Assembly (NCBI GenBank): GCA_017619375.1
Contig: JAFZSL010000062.1
Coordinates: forward strand, 1 to 64,000
Direction: 5' to 3'
Source of the DNA: Prevotella sp.
GTDB lineage: Bacteria > Bacteroidota > Bacteroidia > Bacteroidales > Bacteroidaceae
Length of the DNA: 64,000 bases
Both the position numbers and the translations under genes were made by a program. Below the pieces are notes generated by a model, which saw nothing but the letters and a program-made list of their open reading frames with translations, made no database searches and had not been told where the DNA came from. Of the stretch, positions 1 through 7,963 are shown in pieces. Within the stretch, counting starts at the first letter, position 1. Each line of letters starts with the position of its first letter.

Positions 1-4
1 AAAA

Positions 5-256
5 ATGAAAAAAGGCATCCATCCAGAAAACTATCGCCCCGTCGTATTCAAAGATATGTCCAACGGCGATATGTTCCTTACAAAGTCCACATGCAAGACC
101 AATGAGACCGTGGAATTTGAAGGTGAGACTTACCCATTGGTAAAAATAGAGATTTCAAACACCTCGCACCCATTCTACACAGGCAAGAACAAGCTTGTGG
201 ACACGGCAGGTCGTGTCGACCGCTTCATGAGCCGCTATGGGAAACTGAAGAAGTAA
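5..256 (+). CDS. rpmE2: 50S ribosomal protein L31 type B
   Basis: This is an 83-residue protein with the L31 type B pattern: it opens [15 protein letters not shown] and ends in a [10 protein letters not shown]-like tail. L31 sits on the large ribosomal subunit at the intersubunit bridge. The zinc-binding CxxC pairs of classical L31 are absent (one Cys only, in STCKT), which defines the zinc-independent type B paralogue. In many bacteria that form replaces the zinc form under zinc limitation, although some Bacteroidota carry only type B. The start lies 5 bases into the window, so its promoter is not visible. Confidence 0.96.
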   Translation: MKKGIHPENYRPVVFKDMSNGDMFLTKSTCKTNETVEFEGETYPLVKIEISNTSHPFYTGKNKLVDTAGRVDRFMSRYGKLKK

Positions 257-375
257 GGCGCCGCCTCACCCCTTCAGCCTGCGAGTGCATGAACAAGCAT
301 AGCATCAAGTGCGTCCGAGCGTAGTTGCATATACGCTCTGTCGCACTTTTTTCATTAACCAAAAACCATAACACC

Positions 376-1269
376 ATGAGACATCTCCACCTTCTGCTAA
401 CCATGCTCGCCGTGCTGGCATTCGTGTCTTGCGGCAGCGACGACAACGACGAGTTCACCCCCGGTGACTCCACCAAGAGCAAGAACGTGAACGCCAACCC
501 CACCACGCGACCCGAATACGCAAGGTTGGAAATGCCCCGCATCAAAAACAACAGCACCAACCTCGTGGTGGTGCACTCCACCTATGACTATGGCGTGAAC
601 TTCATCTTAGAATGGGACTGCCAGAAGAAATCACAACGATGGACTTGCTACACCCTTGACAAGAGAAACAGTCCAAAGAACGTGTCACGCTACTATGCCG
701 GCAGCGGTGAAAGCCAATACCCTTGGGATCCCGACATCCCCACCGCCTACACGTTCAACAGCGACCCCTACTACGGTTCTGGCTACGACCACGGGCACAT
801 CTGCCCCTCCTATGACCGGTTGAACAGTCGTGAGGCCAACATACAGACATTCTACCAGAGCAACATGCAACCCCAGCGCAACGTGTTCAATGCCGGCATA
901 TGGCTGAAAATGGAAAACATCGTGAGCAACACATGGAACCTCAACACGTTCCGCGACACGCTCTACGTCTGCAAGGGCGGCACGATAGACAAACCCGAGC
1001 AAATCCTTCTCACCACCAAACAGGGGTTGCTCGTACCCAAATACTTCTTCATGGCCGTACTGTGCAAGAATTCCAAAGGCTACAAGGCCATCGGCTTCTG
1101 GGTGGAACACCTGAACGAAGACCATAGCAAAGACAACCTCTACGACTACGTGGTGAGCATTGACGAACTGGAGCACCTCACCGGCATCGACTTCTTCTGC
1201 AACCTTCCGGACGACGAGGAGGAAAAAACCGAGAAGGTGGTGTACCCCAGCGCATGGGGACTGAGATGA
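376..1269 (+). CDS. DNA/RNA non-specific endonuclease, lipoprotein
   Basis: The product is 297 residues. The chosen ATG gives a lipoprotein signal peptide (MRHLHLLLTMLAVLAFVSC, lipobox Cys19), while an upstream in-frame ATG at 325 would bury it. A short Asp/Ser-rich linker follows, then a NUC1-type beta-beta-alpha metal nuclease domain from about residue 60. The active-site block is at 138-141, where the usual DRGH reads DHGH, followed by a downstream SNMQPQ..N segment supplying the metal-binding Asn. The likely role is degradation of extracellular nucleic acid at the cell surface or in the periplasm. The general base His of the motif is kept, so activity is plausible despite the Arg to His change. 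It has no partner gene. Confidence 0.88.
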   Translation: MRHLHLLLTMLAVLAFVSCGSDDNDEFTPGDSTKSKNVNANPTTRPEYARLEMPRIKNNSTNLVVVHSTYDYGVNFILEWDCQKKSQRWTCYTLDKRNSPKNVSRYYAGSGESQYPWDPDIPTAYTFNSDPYYGSGYDHGHICPSYDRLNSREANIQTFYQSNMQPQRNVFNAGIWLKMENIVSNTWNLNTFRDTLYVCKGGTIDKPEQILLTTKQGLLVPKYFFMAVLCKNSKGYKAIGFWVEHLNEDHSKDNLYDYVVSIDELEHLTGIDFFCNLPDDEEEKTEKVVYPSAWGLR

Positions 1270-1737
1270 AATAAAATTGAAAATTGAGCTACGCTCGAAG
1301 TTGCTCACGCTCGGCAGACACTCGCTTAATCGCAACTTTGAAGATTGAAGATTGAAAATTGAAGATTGAAGATTGACCTTCGGTCGAAGTTGCTCTCGCT
1401 CGGCAGACACCAAGCAAGCTTGGTCTGCACTCGCTTAATCGCAACTTTGAAAATGGAAGATGAGAAATCTGATTAATCAGTTTTTTCATCTTCCATTTAT
1501 TCTGCATTGCCAGCAATGCCCTGCATCACCAGCTCCATTAGCAGTGGGGGCATGACTGTAATCAGAGCAACCTTTCAGGGAACAATCTTTTCATTCCATG
1601 CGTATTCTCGATGTCAATCATTGGGACAATGCATCGAAATCTAAAAATTTGCCTTTCCGAGTTGAATATTTTTAGGCAACTTATGCCGACATATAATAAA
1701 TAATGTGTAAGTTTGCATGCTCAAATGACAAAACGGC
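1270..1737. repeat. Repeat-rich intergenic region
   Basis: No gene is seen in these 468 bases. The first part holds two copies of a roughly 48-base unit, at about 1294-1342 and 1384-1452. The second copy carries an extra 20 bases that include the palindrome ccaagcaagcttgg. Between them lies a run of 7-base units of the form gattgaa/aattgaa. A 13-bp inverted repeat (1451-1463 with 1486-1498) follows and encloses a perfect 12-bp palindrome (1469-1480). From 1500 to 1737 the sequence is AT-rich and should contain the promoter of the next gene (candidate TTTGC boxes near 1650 and 1710), but no clean -33/-7 pair is visible. Confidence 0.7.
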
Positions 1738-2676
1738 ATGAGAAAGACGCGACAAGCACGCTTATGGATGGCCTGGGGGCTCCTTCCCCTACTCTTCCTC
1801 ATCTTGTCGGGATGTCGTCGACATGACGCCACCCCGACACGATCGGCGTACTATTGGAGCACGACATGGGAGACCGACTCTGCCCTGGTCTCATTCCTGC
1901 AAAGCAACGATGTCGGCAAGATATACCTGCGCTTCTTCGACGTGGTGGTGGATGACAACGGCGAGGTGATGCCCAACGCCACCTTGCGGTTCGCCGACCC
2001 CATGCCCGACAGCGTAGAGGTGGTCCCCACCGTCTTCATCGTGAACGGCTGCATGAAAAAAGACGTGGGCAAGCTGGACCAATTGTTGATGAAGCGCATC
2101 CTGCAGATGTGCGAGACCCACGACGTGATGGGGGTTAAAGAGATACAAATCGACTGCGACTGGAGCCCCAGCACCCGGAAGACCTATTTCGAGATGCTCT
2201 CACGGCTCCGCGACAGCCTCCACGCAAAAGGACTCCGCCTCTCCGCCACCATCCGTCTTCACCAGTTGGGCGAGGCCCCGCCGCCAGTCGACCATGGCGT
2301 ACTGATGATGTACAACACCGGCGAGGTGGGCAACAAGGACAAGAACCCCATCCTCGACCTTGACGACTGTGCGCCCTACCTGCCCAACCTGTCGAAATAC
2401 GACCTCCCGCTGAGCACCGCCTACCCCGTCTTCAGTTGGGAACTGCTCTTCCGCAGAGACCACTTCGTGGGCATCATGCACGGCGACGACCTCCCCGTGA
2501 TCGAGGGCGACACCATCATCACCCGCGAAGCAACACTTGAAACCATACAAAAGGCGAAGGCTGCCATCCAACGGATCAAGCCAAGCGCCAACGACGAGGT
2601 GATACTCTTCGACATCAGCAAAGACAATATCAAACGCATCAAACAATATCATTATGAGAAAATCTACAATCGTTAG
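1738..2676 (+). CDS. Conserved secreted lipoprotein, TIM-barrel-like
   Basis: The product is 312 residues. A basic N-terminus, a hydrophobic stretch at about 12-25 and the lipobox LILSGC (Cys26) indicate a lipoprotein. The body has features of a glycosidase-like TIM barrel: a YLRFFDV strand near residue 62, EIQIDCDWS near 140 with an acidic cluster, LSATIRLHQL near 170 and LMMYNTGE near 190. This resembles DUF3142-type proteins, but I could not confirm the family. No substrate can be named. Its last 23 bases overlap the next gene in another frame, so the two are almost certainly cotranscribed and translationally coupled, and they may act together in the envelope. Confidence 0.7.
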   Translation: MRKTRQARLWMAWGLLPLLFLILSGCRRHDATPTRSAYYWSTTWETDSALVSFLQSNDVGKIYLRFFDVVVDDNGEVMPNATLRFADPMPDSVEVVPTVFIVNGCMKKDVGKLDQLLMKRILQMCETHDVMGVKEIQIDCDWSPSTRKTYFEMLSRLRDSLHAKGLRLSATIRLHQLGEAPPPVDHGVLMMYNTGEVGNKDKNPILDLDDCAPYLPNLSKYDLPLSTAYPVFSWELLFRRDHFVGIMHGDDLPVIEGDTIITREATLETIQKAKAAIQRIKPSANDEVILFDISKDNIKRIKQYHYEKIYNR

Positions 2677-4750
2677 CATCTTGTTGCTTGCCCTTTGCAC
2701 CCAGACATGGGCCTGTGGAGGCGAGGGCACCAACAACTACTACATGTTCAGCGTGTTCCGCCGCGAGATGATGAACACGAGTCTCTTCTCCGACCAATTC
2801 AACAAATTCTGGGAGACCTACACCAACGGCGAGCACAGCAACTACATGTGGAACCAGGATGAAATCATGGAGGTGGCCAAGAAGAAGAAGGACACCGAGA
2901 TGACGACCTACCTCACACAACTCAACAAATACCTGGACATCAGCCAACAACTTGGCGAGACCTGGGACTATCCCACGAAAGAGCAGCTGGCACAGCGCAA
3001 AATCGACCTCAATGCCATCATCACGAAAGCCGACAACTACAAAGGCACCCGGCTGAAATCACAATGGGAATTGCTCCGGATGCGTGCCAACATGGTGCTT
3101 GGCAACCATGCCGCCAACATCACCCAGTGGGAGCAAAAGAGCAGCAAACTGCCCGCCAGCGCCTACCGTGAGATGATGCGCAACATCTACGCCGGCGCCT
3201 TGCTCCACCAAGGACAGAGAGGCAAGGCATGCGACATCTATGCCGAACAAGGCGACCTGGTAAGCATCAAATGGGCGATGAGGAAACACCGCAACTTCGC
3301 CGGCATCAAAGCCATCTTCGCCGAGCGCCCCGACTCCCCCACGATGAACTTCCTCGTGCAGGACTTCGTGAACAATGTACAAGAAACCATCGACAGCGAT
3401 GGCGACAAGGAATGGGTGGAAGAGATGATAGACCATCGCGTCATCCCACGGAACGACGTGAACAGCTTCATCAGCTATGCCCAAAAGCTTGTGGATGAAA
3501 AGAAGACCAAATCGCCGGCCATGTGGATGGCCGCCATCGGTGAACTGCAATACCTCCATGGCCAATACAAAGAAGCGATGACCTCGCTCAACAAAGCCAT
3601 GGAAATGGACGGCACGGAGCGCATGCGCGACAACGCCCGCACCATCCGCCTCATCGCCTCTGTCAAAACCGCACGTTTCGACCAGGCTTACAACAAATGG
3701 CTCGCCGACGAGTTCAACTGGCTGATAGAGAAGAGCAAGGAAGAAGCCAAATTCAGCGAAGACGGCGTATGGAACAACCACTATTACGAAATGATCTCCA
3801 GGCTTGTATACGACAACCTGGTGCCTCGGTACACCGCCGCCGGCCAAACCAACATGGCTGCCGCCCTTTTGCTGATGATGACCCGCAACAAGCTCTACAA
3901 CACCATTTCCAACCATACCATCGACAATGATGAATATCTCGACTATAGCAGCGAACACTTTGACTGCATCGACAAAATGTCGCCCGCCGAGCTCATCAAC
4001 TACAAGAAGTTCCTCCAAACCAAGGCTCAAGACCCGTTTGAGGCAGTCGTGAAAAAGTACATCGACTATAACGAGAATTACTACAACGACCTCATCGGCA
4101 CCGCCTACCTGGCTTGCGACGACCAAGAGAATGCCGCCCAGTACCTGAAACTCGTCCCCCTGAGCTTCATCGAGAGCCAAGCCATCCGTCCCTACACCGT
4201 GCGCGACTACACAAAAGCCAGATGGCTGGGCAAGCAGAAAGTCGACGAATATGGGTCGCCTGCTGTCAAGTCGAACCCGAAACTCAATTTCTGCAACAAC
4301 CTTTCCACACTGAAGGCGAATTATGCCAATGCCACCGGTGAAGCACGCAAGCAAGCCGCCTACGACCTTGCCGTCCGCTATTTCCAAGCCTCCCACAAGG
4401 GTGACTGCTGGTATCTCACCCAGTATGGCGTGAGTGTCATCGACACCACACGAGCAGACCGTGCCGACTTGATTGGCAAAACCGTCCAACTGCTTGAGGA
4501 AAGCGCCACGTCGAGCAATGAGACATTGAAACTCAACAGTCTCTACGCCTTGGCTTATGTCCCCTTGGACGAATGGTGCGAGTGGGATTATGACTGGGAC
4601 AAAAACAGCTATTACATCAGCAAGGTTTACACGGACAGCAAGCAATACGCCCACCTGTTCGACCTCCACCAATACACCAAGAACAAGGACCGACTGCCTT
4701 CTTACGTCACCAAATGCGACGTGCTGAAGAAATTCAGGTCAAACTTGTAA
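2654..4750 (+). CDS. Large secreted protein of unknown function, helical repeat type
   Basis: The product is 698 residues with a clear Sec signal peptide (cleavage after TWA, with a Cys at 21 that could also be a lipid site). The mature protein starts with CGGEGTNNYYMFSVF. The remainder is rich in aromatic residues and amphipathic helices with spacing like TPR/solenoid repeats (for example the GQYKEAMTSLNKAMEMDG segment around residue 310). No catalytic motif is recognised. It overlaps the upstream lipoprotein gene by 23 bases. A terminator hairpin follows at 4772-4817, so the two genes form a closed bicistronic unit. TPR-like solenoids usually act as scaffolds, so a complex with the lipoprotein is an inference. 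Confidence 0.75.
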   Translation: MRKSTIVSILLLALCTQTWACGGEGTNNYYMFSVFRREMMNTSLFSDQFNKFWETYTNGEHSNYMWNQDEIMEVAKKKKDTEMTTYLTQLNKYLDISQQLGETWDYPTKEQLAQRKIDLNAIITKADNYKGTRLKSQWELLRMRANMVLGNHAANITQWEQKSSKLPASAYREMMRNIYAGALLHQGQRGKACDIYAEQGDLVSIKWAMRKHRNFAGIKAIFAERPDSPTMNFLVQDFVNNVQETIDSDGDKEWVEEMIDHRVIPRNDVNSFISYAQKLVDEKKTKSPAMWMAAIGELQYLHGQYKEAMTSLNKAMEMDGTERMRDNARTIRLIASVKTARFDQAYNKWLADEFNWLIEKSKEEAKFSEDGVWNNHYYEMISRLVYDNLVPRYTAAGQTNMAAALLLMMTRNKLYNTISNHTIDNDEYLDYSSEHFDCIDKMSPAELINYKKFLQTKAQDPFEAVVKKYIDYNENYYNDLIGTAYLACDDQENAAQYLKLVPLSFIESQAIRPYTVRDYTKARWLGKQKVDEYGSPAVKSNPKLNFCNNLSTLKANYANATGEARKQAAYDLAVRYFQASHKGDCWYLTQYGVSVIDTTRADRADLIGKTVQLLEESATSSNETLKLNSLYALAYVPLDEWCEWDYDWDKNSYYISKVYTDSKQYAHLFDLHQYTKNKDRLPSYVTKCDVLKKFRSNL

Positions 4751-4771
4751 AAGGTGCATTCACATCATCCT

Positions 4772-4817
4772 CCAAGGGTCTCCGGCATCTCCGCCAGGGA
4801 CCCTTGGTCATTTTTTT
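4772..4817 (+). terminator. Rho-independent terminator after the 1738-4750 operon
   Basis: A 9-bp stem (ccaagggtc at 4772-4780 with gacccttgg at 4799-4807) is followed by a T run at 4811-4817, 22 bases after the stop codon. Confidence 0.8.
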
Positions 4818-5000
4818 GCCGAATTCAACCATCGACGAGAAAAGTGATGCAGGGAATGACATTTTGTCAGCAAGAATCTTGTTTAACGTAATAATTTGTT
4901 AAATAATTGCAATAATCGTATTTTTCGAACCCGTGTAAATCAAAAATCACTATTTTTGCAGTGAAAAAAATTGAACGACAACAAAAAAAACGATACAACC

Positions 5001-5387
5001 ATGCGTAAAATCATCATGACCACATTGCTGCTGATGTTCGCATTCACCTTTGCATCAGCCCAGAAGCAAGCCGAAATCAAGTTTGACAAAAAAACGCACA
5101 ATTTCGGCACGTTCTCCGAGAAGAACGCCGTTCATAAATGCACATTCACGTTTACCAACGTGGGTGACGCCCCGTTGGTAATCAACCAAGCCGTTGCCAG
5201 CTGCGGCTGTACAGACCCCCAATATCCCAAAAGCCCCATCGCCCCGGGCGAGAAGGGTACGATTGAGGTGACATATGACGGAACCGGCAAGATCCCCGGC
5301 CACTTCAAGAAGAGCATCACAGTGCGCACCAACGGAGTGACCGAAATGACACGACTCTACGTGGAGGGAGACATGACGGAAGAATAA
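5001..5387 (+). CDS. DUF1573 domain secreted protein
   Basis: The product is 128 residues. The ATG at 5001 gives a standard signal peptide (MRKIIMTTLLLMFAFTFASAQ); the longer reading frame would need a TTG start. The mature part is a single Ig-like beta-sandwich with the DUF1573 hallmarks: FDKKTHNFGTF at the start, FTFTNVGDAPL, the SCGCT motif and SPIAPGEKGTIEVTYD. Such proteins are abundant in Bacteroidota envelopes, but their biochemical role is unknown. The gene stands alone between two terminators. A -7-like box (cactatttttgcag, about 4949-4962) precedes it. Confidence 0.88.
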   Translation: MRKIIMTTLLLMFAFTFASAQKQAEIKFDKKTHNFGTFSEKNAVHKCTFTFTNVGDAPLVINQAVASCGCTDPQYPKSPIAPGEKGTIEVTYDGTGKIPGHFKKSITVRTNGVTEMTRLYVEGDMTEE

Positions 5388-5413
5388 GGATTACAATTAA
5401 AAAGAATATAAAA

Positions 5414-5451
5414 GGGGAGCCAGACATCGGTCTTGGCTCCCCTGATTTTTT
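5414..5451 (+). terminator. Terminator between convergent genes
   Basis: A 9-bp stem ggggagcca/tggctcccc (5414-5422, 5434-5442) is followed by ga and a T run. The A-rich flank on the other side suggests it also stops the convergent minus-strand gene ending at 5508. Confidence 0.85.
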
Positions 5452-5507
5452 GTCTTCATACACGCCTTGTCGTAAGAAACGATATCGATGGACAGGTTGC
5501 GAATACC

Positions 5508-6812
5508 TCAGAAGGTGTAGGAGAATCCCAGCGACATGAACTCCTTGAACTGGAAGTAGCCATGGTCTTCGTCGCGCGGGGTGCTGTCGTCAAACCTTGG
5601 ATAGAGGAACAGCTTGGATGAGATGTACTTGTTGAAATTGAAAGTGAAGGTGTTCTCCCATTCCCATTCAGCGCGCTTGTAGGTGGTGAAGCCGTACATG
5701 CGTGTCTGGTAGGTGATGTTGTCGGCAATGGCCCATTTGAGGTCGATGGTGAACTGCGAACCGAAGTCGTGGAGCACGTGCTTGCCTTCATCGAGTCCGT
5801 AACGCTTGGGGAACCAACTATTTGGCTCAAACCAGCTCCTACCCACATATTTCAAGTTGTATGCAATGGGCGCAAGGTGGATGTTGCCCGTGAGTTTCTT
5901 GTTCCAAGCCTCCACCTTGTAGTCCATACCGGGAGAGATGTTCAGGTTGAAAGGTGCCATGAAGTCGGAGTACACCCTCTTGTCGTTGCTCTTGTAACTT
6001 TTGTAGAACTGGGTGTAGGCCAGCACCTGCAACGTGTAGTACCAGTTCTTGGTGGCCTGCAGGCCCAGTTTGCTGGTAAGGCGCAGGAGGTCTTCATTTG
6101 ACTTGAAGGAGTGGACGCTGTCGCTCTTCGATGTGAGGAAGCCCAACTTCATCTCCAATTTGTTTTCCCATTTGAGTTTCTGCTGATTGTCGTAATTAGC
6201 CTCCATGGTGATGCTTCCAAGGATGGAATAGGAACTTTCACCACCTTTGTACCAGTTCCCGGAAATGTAGTTTTGCATACCTTGCAGGAAATAGTCGCCC
6301 TTGTATTTCCAGAAATTGGGTTTGGTGACCAGTACGGTGTCGGAGATGTCGTCCATGATTTCCTGCAGCACAGGGTCCGTTTTCTCCACGAGAGGAGCAT
6401 CCTGCTGTATGGGTTGTATGAATTCATTGTCCACGCCACCCACCTGATTGAGTTTTTCCTCGCTGTTCTCCACGAGGTCGGGTCTATTGAGATAGACGCT
6501 GAGCAAGGTGTTGTCGATTTCTTCGTTCACATCGTCCGCCATTGCAGTCCTTCCTGTGAGTGTCAGCGCATGTTGTGCCGGAGCGTGATAGAAAGTGAGT
6601 GGTGCGAAGAGGCGGTAGAAGCGGCCGTCCATCTCTTCATCCCCTGTGACGGCCTTCGACTCCAGTTGTTCCTTGAAGTTGACCAGGGAATCGGAATAGT
6701 TTTTGTTGACTTGGTATTGCTGATACTCGATGTATCGAGTTGAAACGCTGCGGTTTTGAGCTCCCGCCTGCATGGCAGCGGCAAGCAACAAAAAAGTGAT
6801 AAGATTTCTCAT
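5508..6812 (-). CDS. DUF3078 family outer-membrane protein
   Basis: The product is 434 residues. The start at 6812 (MRNLITFLLLAAAMQAGAQ) gives a clean signal peptide; Met codons 6 and 30 bases upstream are possible but less likely. The C-terminal two thirds alternate hydrophobic and polar residues with frequent aromatics and end in LGFSYTF, a terminal Phe typical of outer-membrane beta-barrels. The pattern NFWKYKGDYFLQGMQNYISGNWYKGGESSYS matches the DUF3078 region of Bacteroidota proteins. Function is unknown. No operon partner is visible. The gap upstream holds a terminator-like hairpin at 7035-7066 that could be part of its leader. Confidence 0.82.
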   Translation of the reverse strand: MRNLITFLLLAAAMQAGAQNRSVSTRYIEYQQYQVNKNYSDSLVNFKEQLESKAVTGDEEMDGRFYRLFAPLTFYHAPAQHALTLTGRTAMADDVNEEIDNTLLSVYLNRPDLVENSEEKLNQVGGVDNEFIQPIQQDAPLVEKTDPVLQEIMDDISDTVLVTKPNFWKYKGDYFLQGMQNYISGNWYKGGESSYSILGSITMEANYDNQQKLKWENKLEMKLGFLTSKSDSVHSFKSNEDLLRLTSKLGLQATKNWYYTLQVLAYTQFYKSYKSNDKRVYSDFMAPFNLNISPGMDYKVEAWNKKLTGNIHLAPIAYNLKYVGRSWFEPNSWFPKRYGLDEGKHVLHDFGSQFTIDLKWAIADNITYQTRMYGFTTYKRAEWEWENTFTFNFNKYISSKLFLYPRFDDSTPRDEDHGYFQFKEFMSLGFSYTF

Positions 6813-7034
6813 ATGCATGACTATTTGGTTGTTTTCGTGCAAACTTATACAAAAAATCCGAAGGAAGCAAAAAAAAGCCGGTTTTTCTTGAAATCAATCC
6901 CCCGAACCGCCATTTCGGGCATGCGGGGACTTCAGCGGATACACCTTTACATATTCCTCATTTCCATCGATGTCGGGCCGGCCAGGCTGACAAAGTCGTC
7001 CTTGGAAAAGCCAAAAACCAAAACGATTGGGCAC

Positions 7035-7066
7035 AAAAAAAAATTGATTGTCTCACGACAACCAAT
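7035..7066 (-). terminator. Hairpin with T run, minus strand
   Basis: On the minus strand, a 10-bp stem with one G-T pair (7066-7057 with 7052-7043, loop of four) runs directly into nine T residues. It lies 105 bases past the stop of the DUF3256 gene, so it may end that transcript, or it may end a short RNA starting near 7102. Confidence 0.75.
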
Positions 7067-7102
7067 CTTTATTAACCTTAATAATCTAATACCATGAAAA
7101 AC
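7035..7102 (-). ncRNA. Candidate small RNA or leader
   Basis: A -7-like element TACCTTTG (7116 to 7109, minus strand) would start a transcript near 7102. That transcript would contain a 16-base inverted repeat (7069-7084, TTATTAA arms around CC) and stop at the hairpin at 7066-7035, giving about 68 nt. The -33 box is weak (CTTG with a 17-base spacer). The alternatives are the 3' UTR of the DUF3256 gene, or an attenuated leader for the DUF3078 gene that starts 222 bases further on. Confidence 0.35.
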
Positions 7103-7170
7103 ACGTTGCAAAGGTAATGCTTTTCTCTGATATCAAGAAATAATTCCTGAAATAAATCAGAAAATTAACA

Positions 7171-7797
7171 TTAATTAAACGTTGTTCCGTTCCATTTAAG
7201 TTTCCTTTGCAGCATTATGGGTTTCACCTGCATGATCTCCTCCCTGGTGAGGAGCGGCATGGACAGACTCCATACCAGTTCCTGCCGTCCAGGAGCATAA
7301 TCCGCAGTCATCATCACAGGTTCAAAGAACCTTACCAGCCGATTGTATCTTTCCACGTCCATGGTGTCGGGTCTTGACAACAACTGCGATGGTTCCACCT
7401 TCGCCATCAACTTCGCGACATCACGTGGATGCCACTTCTCGTCATAGAAGGACACGACCGACTCCGGGGCTTCCCCCATGAAACTTCTCACCATGCAGAT
7501 GAGCAAGTCGCCCTCAGACGTCTTGAGCAAGGCAAGTTGCATTTTGGCACTTTCGTTCAGGGTGACATGGGCATAATCGTCGGCGATGGAGTCAAGCACC
7601 GTCGTCGTTGCCAGGAGATTGCTGGTTTCAGCCTTCACCCCCATTTCGTAGAAGTCAACCATTTCCGTTCTCTTAGTTGCATTGAGGTATTCCACAAGGG
7701 AGTCGGGCATCTCAATCCATATTTGCCTCATGTTGCGCTGTGCAAACGCCTGTGTCATGGAAAGGCATGCGACAAGCGCGAAGATGGTACGAATCAT
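7171..7797 (-). CDS. DUF3256 family secreted protein
   Basis: The product is 208 residues. The start at 7797 gives the signal peptide MIRTIFALVACLSMTQAFAQ. The mature N-terminus (QIWIEMPDSLVEYLN, then KRTEMVDFYEMG) and the LICMVRSF.G..PESVVSFYD block match the DUF3256 family, known only from Bacteroidota. Function is unknown. It is monocistronic, divergent from the M6 protease gene, with 166 bases between the two starts. Confidence 0.85.
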   Translation of the reverse strand: MIRTIFALVACLSMTQAFAQRNMRQIWIEMPDSLVEYLNATKRTEMVDFYEMGVKAETSNLLATTTVLDSIADDYAHVTLNESAKMQLALLKTSEGDLLICMVRSFMGEAPESVVSFYDEKWHPRDVAKLMAKVEPSQLLSRPDTMDVERYNRLVRFFEPVMMTADYAPGRQELVWSLSMPLLTREEIMQVKPIMLQRKLKWNGTTFN

Positions 7798-7904
7798 ATC
7801 ATATATCAAGGTGAATGAATAGTTTGCAAAATTAGTCAATAGGGCAGAGATGTGCAACAAATTGCCGTTAAAATGTCACAATTTCTTGAAAAGGGAGGAT
7901 TTCT

Positions 7905-7936
7905 TTTGATTATTCGTGGAAATATGCTTACTTTTG
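7905..7936 (+). promoter_or_regulatory. Promoter of the M6 protease gene
   Basis: A -33 TTTG at 7905-7908, a 20-base spacer and a -7 TACTTTTG at 7929-7936 match the Bacteroidetes consensus. The expected start leaves a leader of about 20 bases before the ATG at 7964. Confidence 0.75.
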
Positions 7937-7963
7937 CAACATCATCACATAATCACATCGACA

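Larger units (their letters stand above)
6813..7170. other. Intergenic gap, 358 bases
   Basis: No protein gene is seen. The segment 6843-7034 shows no recognisable structure. From 7035 to 7116 there is, read on the minus strand, a promoter-like TACCTTTG box, an inverted repeat and a hairpin with a T run, listed separately. Confidence 0.6.

Noticed and set aside
225-581. 118-codon open frame on the minus strand over the start of the nuclease gene
   Set aside because: It is antisense to a convincing lipoprotein/nuclease gene and shows no family pattern or promoter.
1320-1460. CRISPR-like array
   Set aside because: The repeats are two long units plus 7-base tandem units without regular spacers, and there is no cas gene.
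3059-4672. 537-codon open frame on the minus strand
   Set aside because: It is fully antisense to the secreted helical-repeat protein; its Val/Gly/His-rich composition is the shadow of GC-rich codons on the other strand.
7093-7116. Tiny open frame atgaaaaacacg...taa on the plus strand
   Set aside because: It is only seven codons, in a region better explained as a minus-strand promoter and leader.
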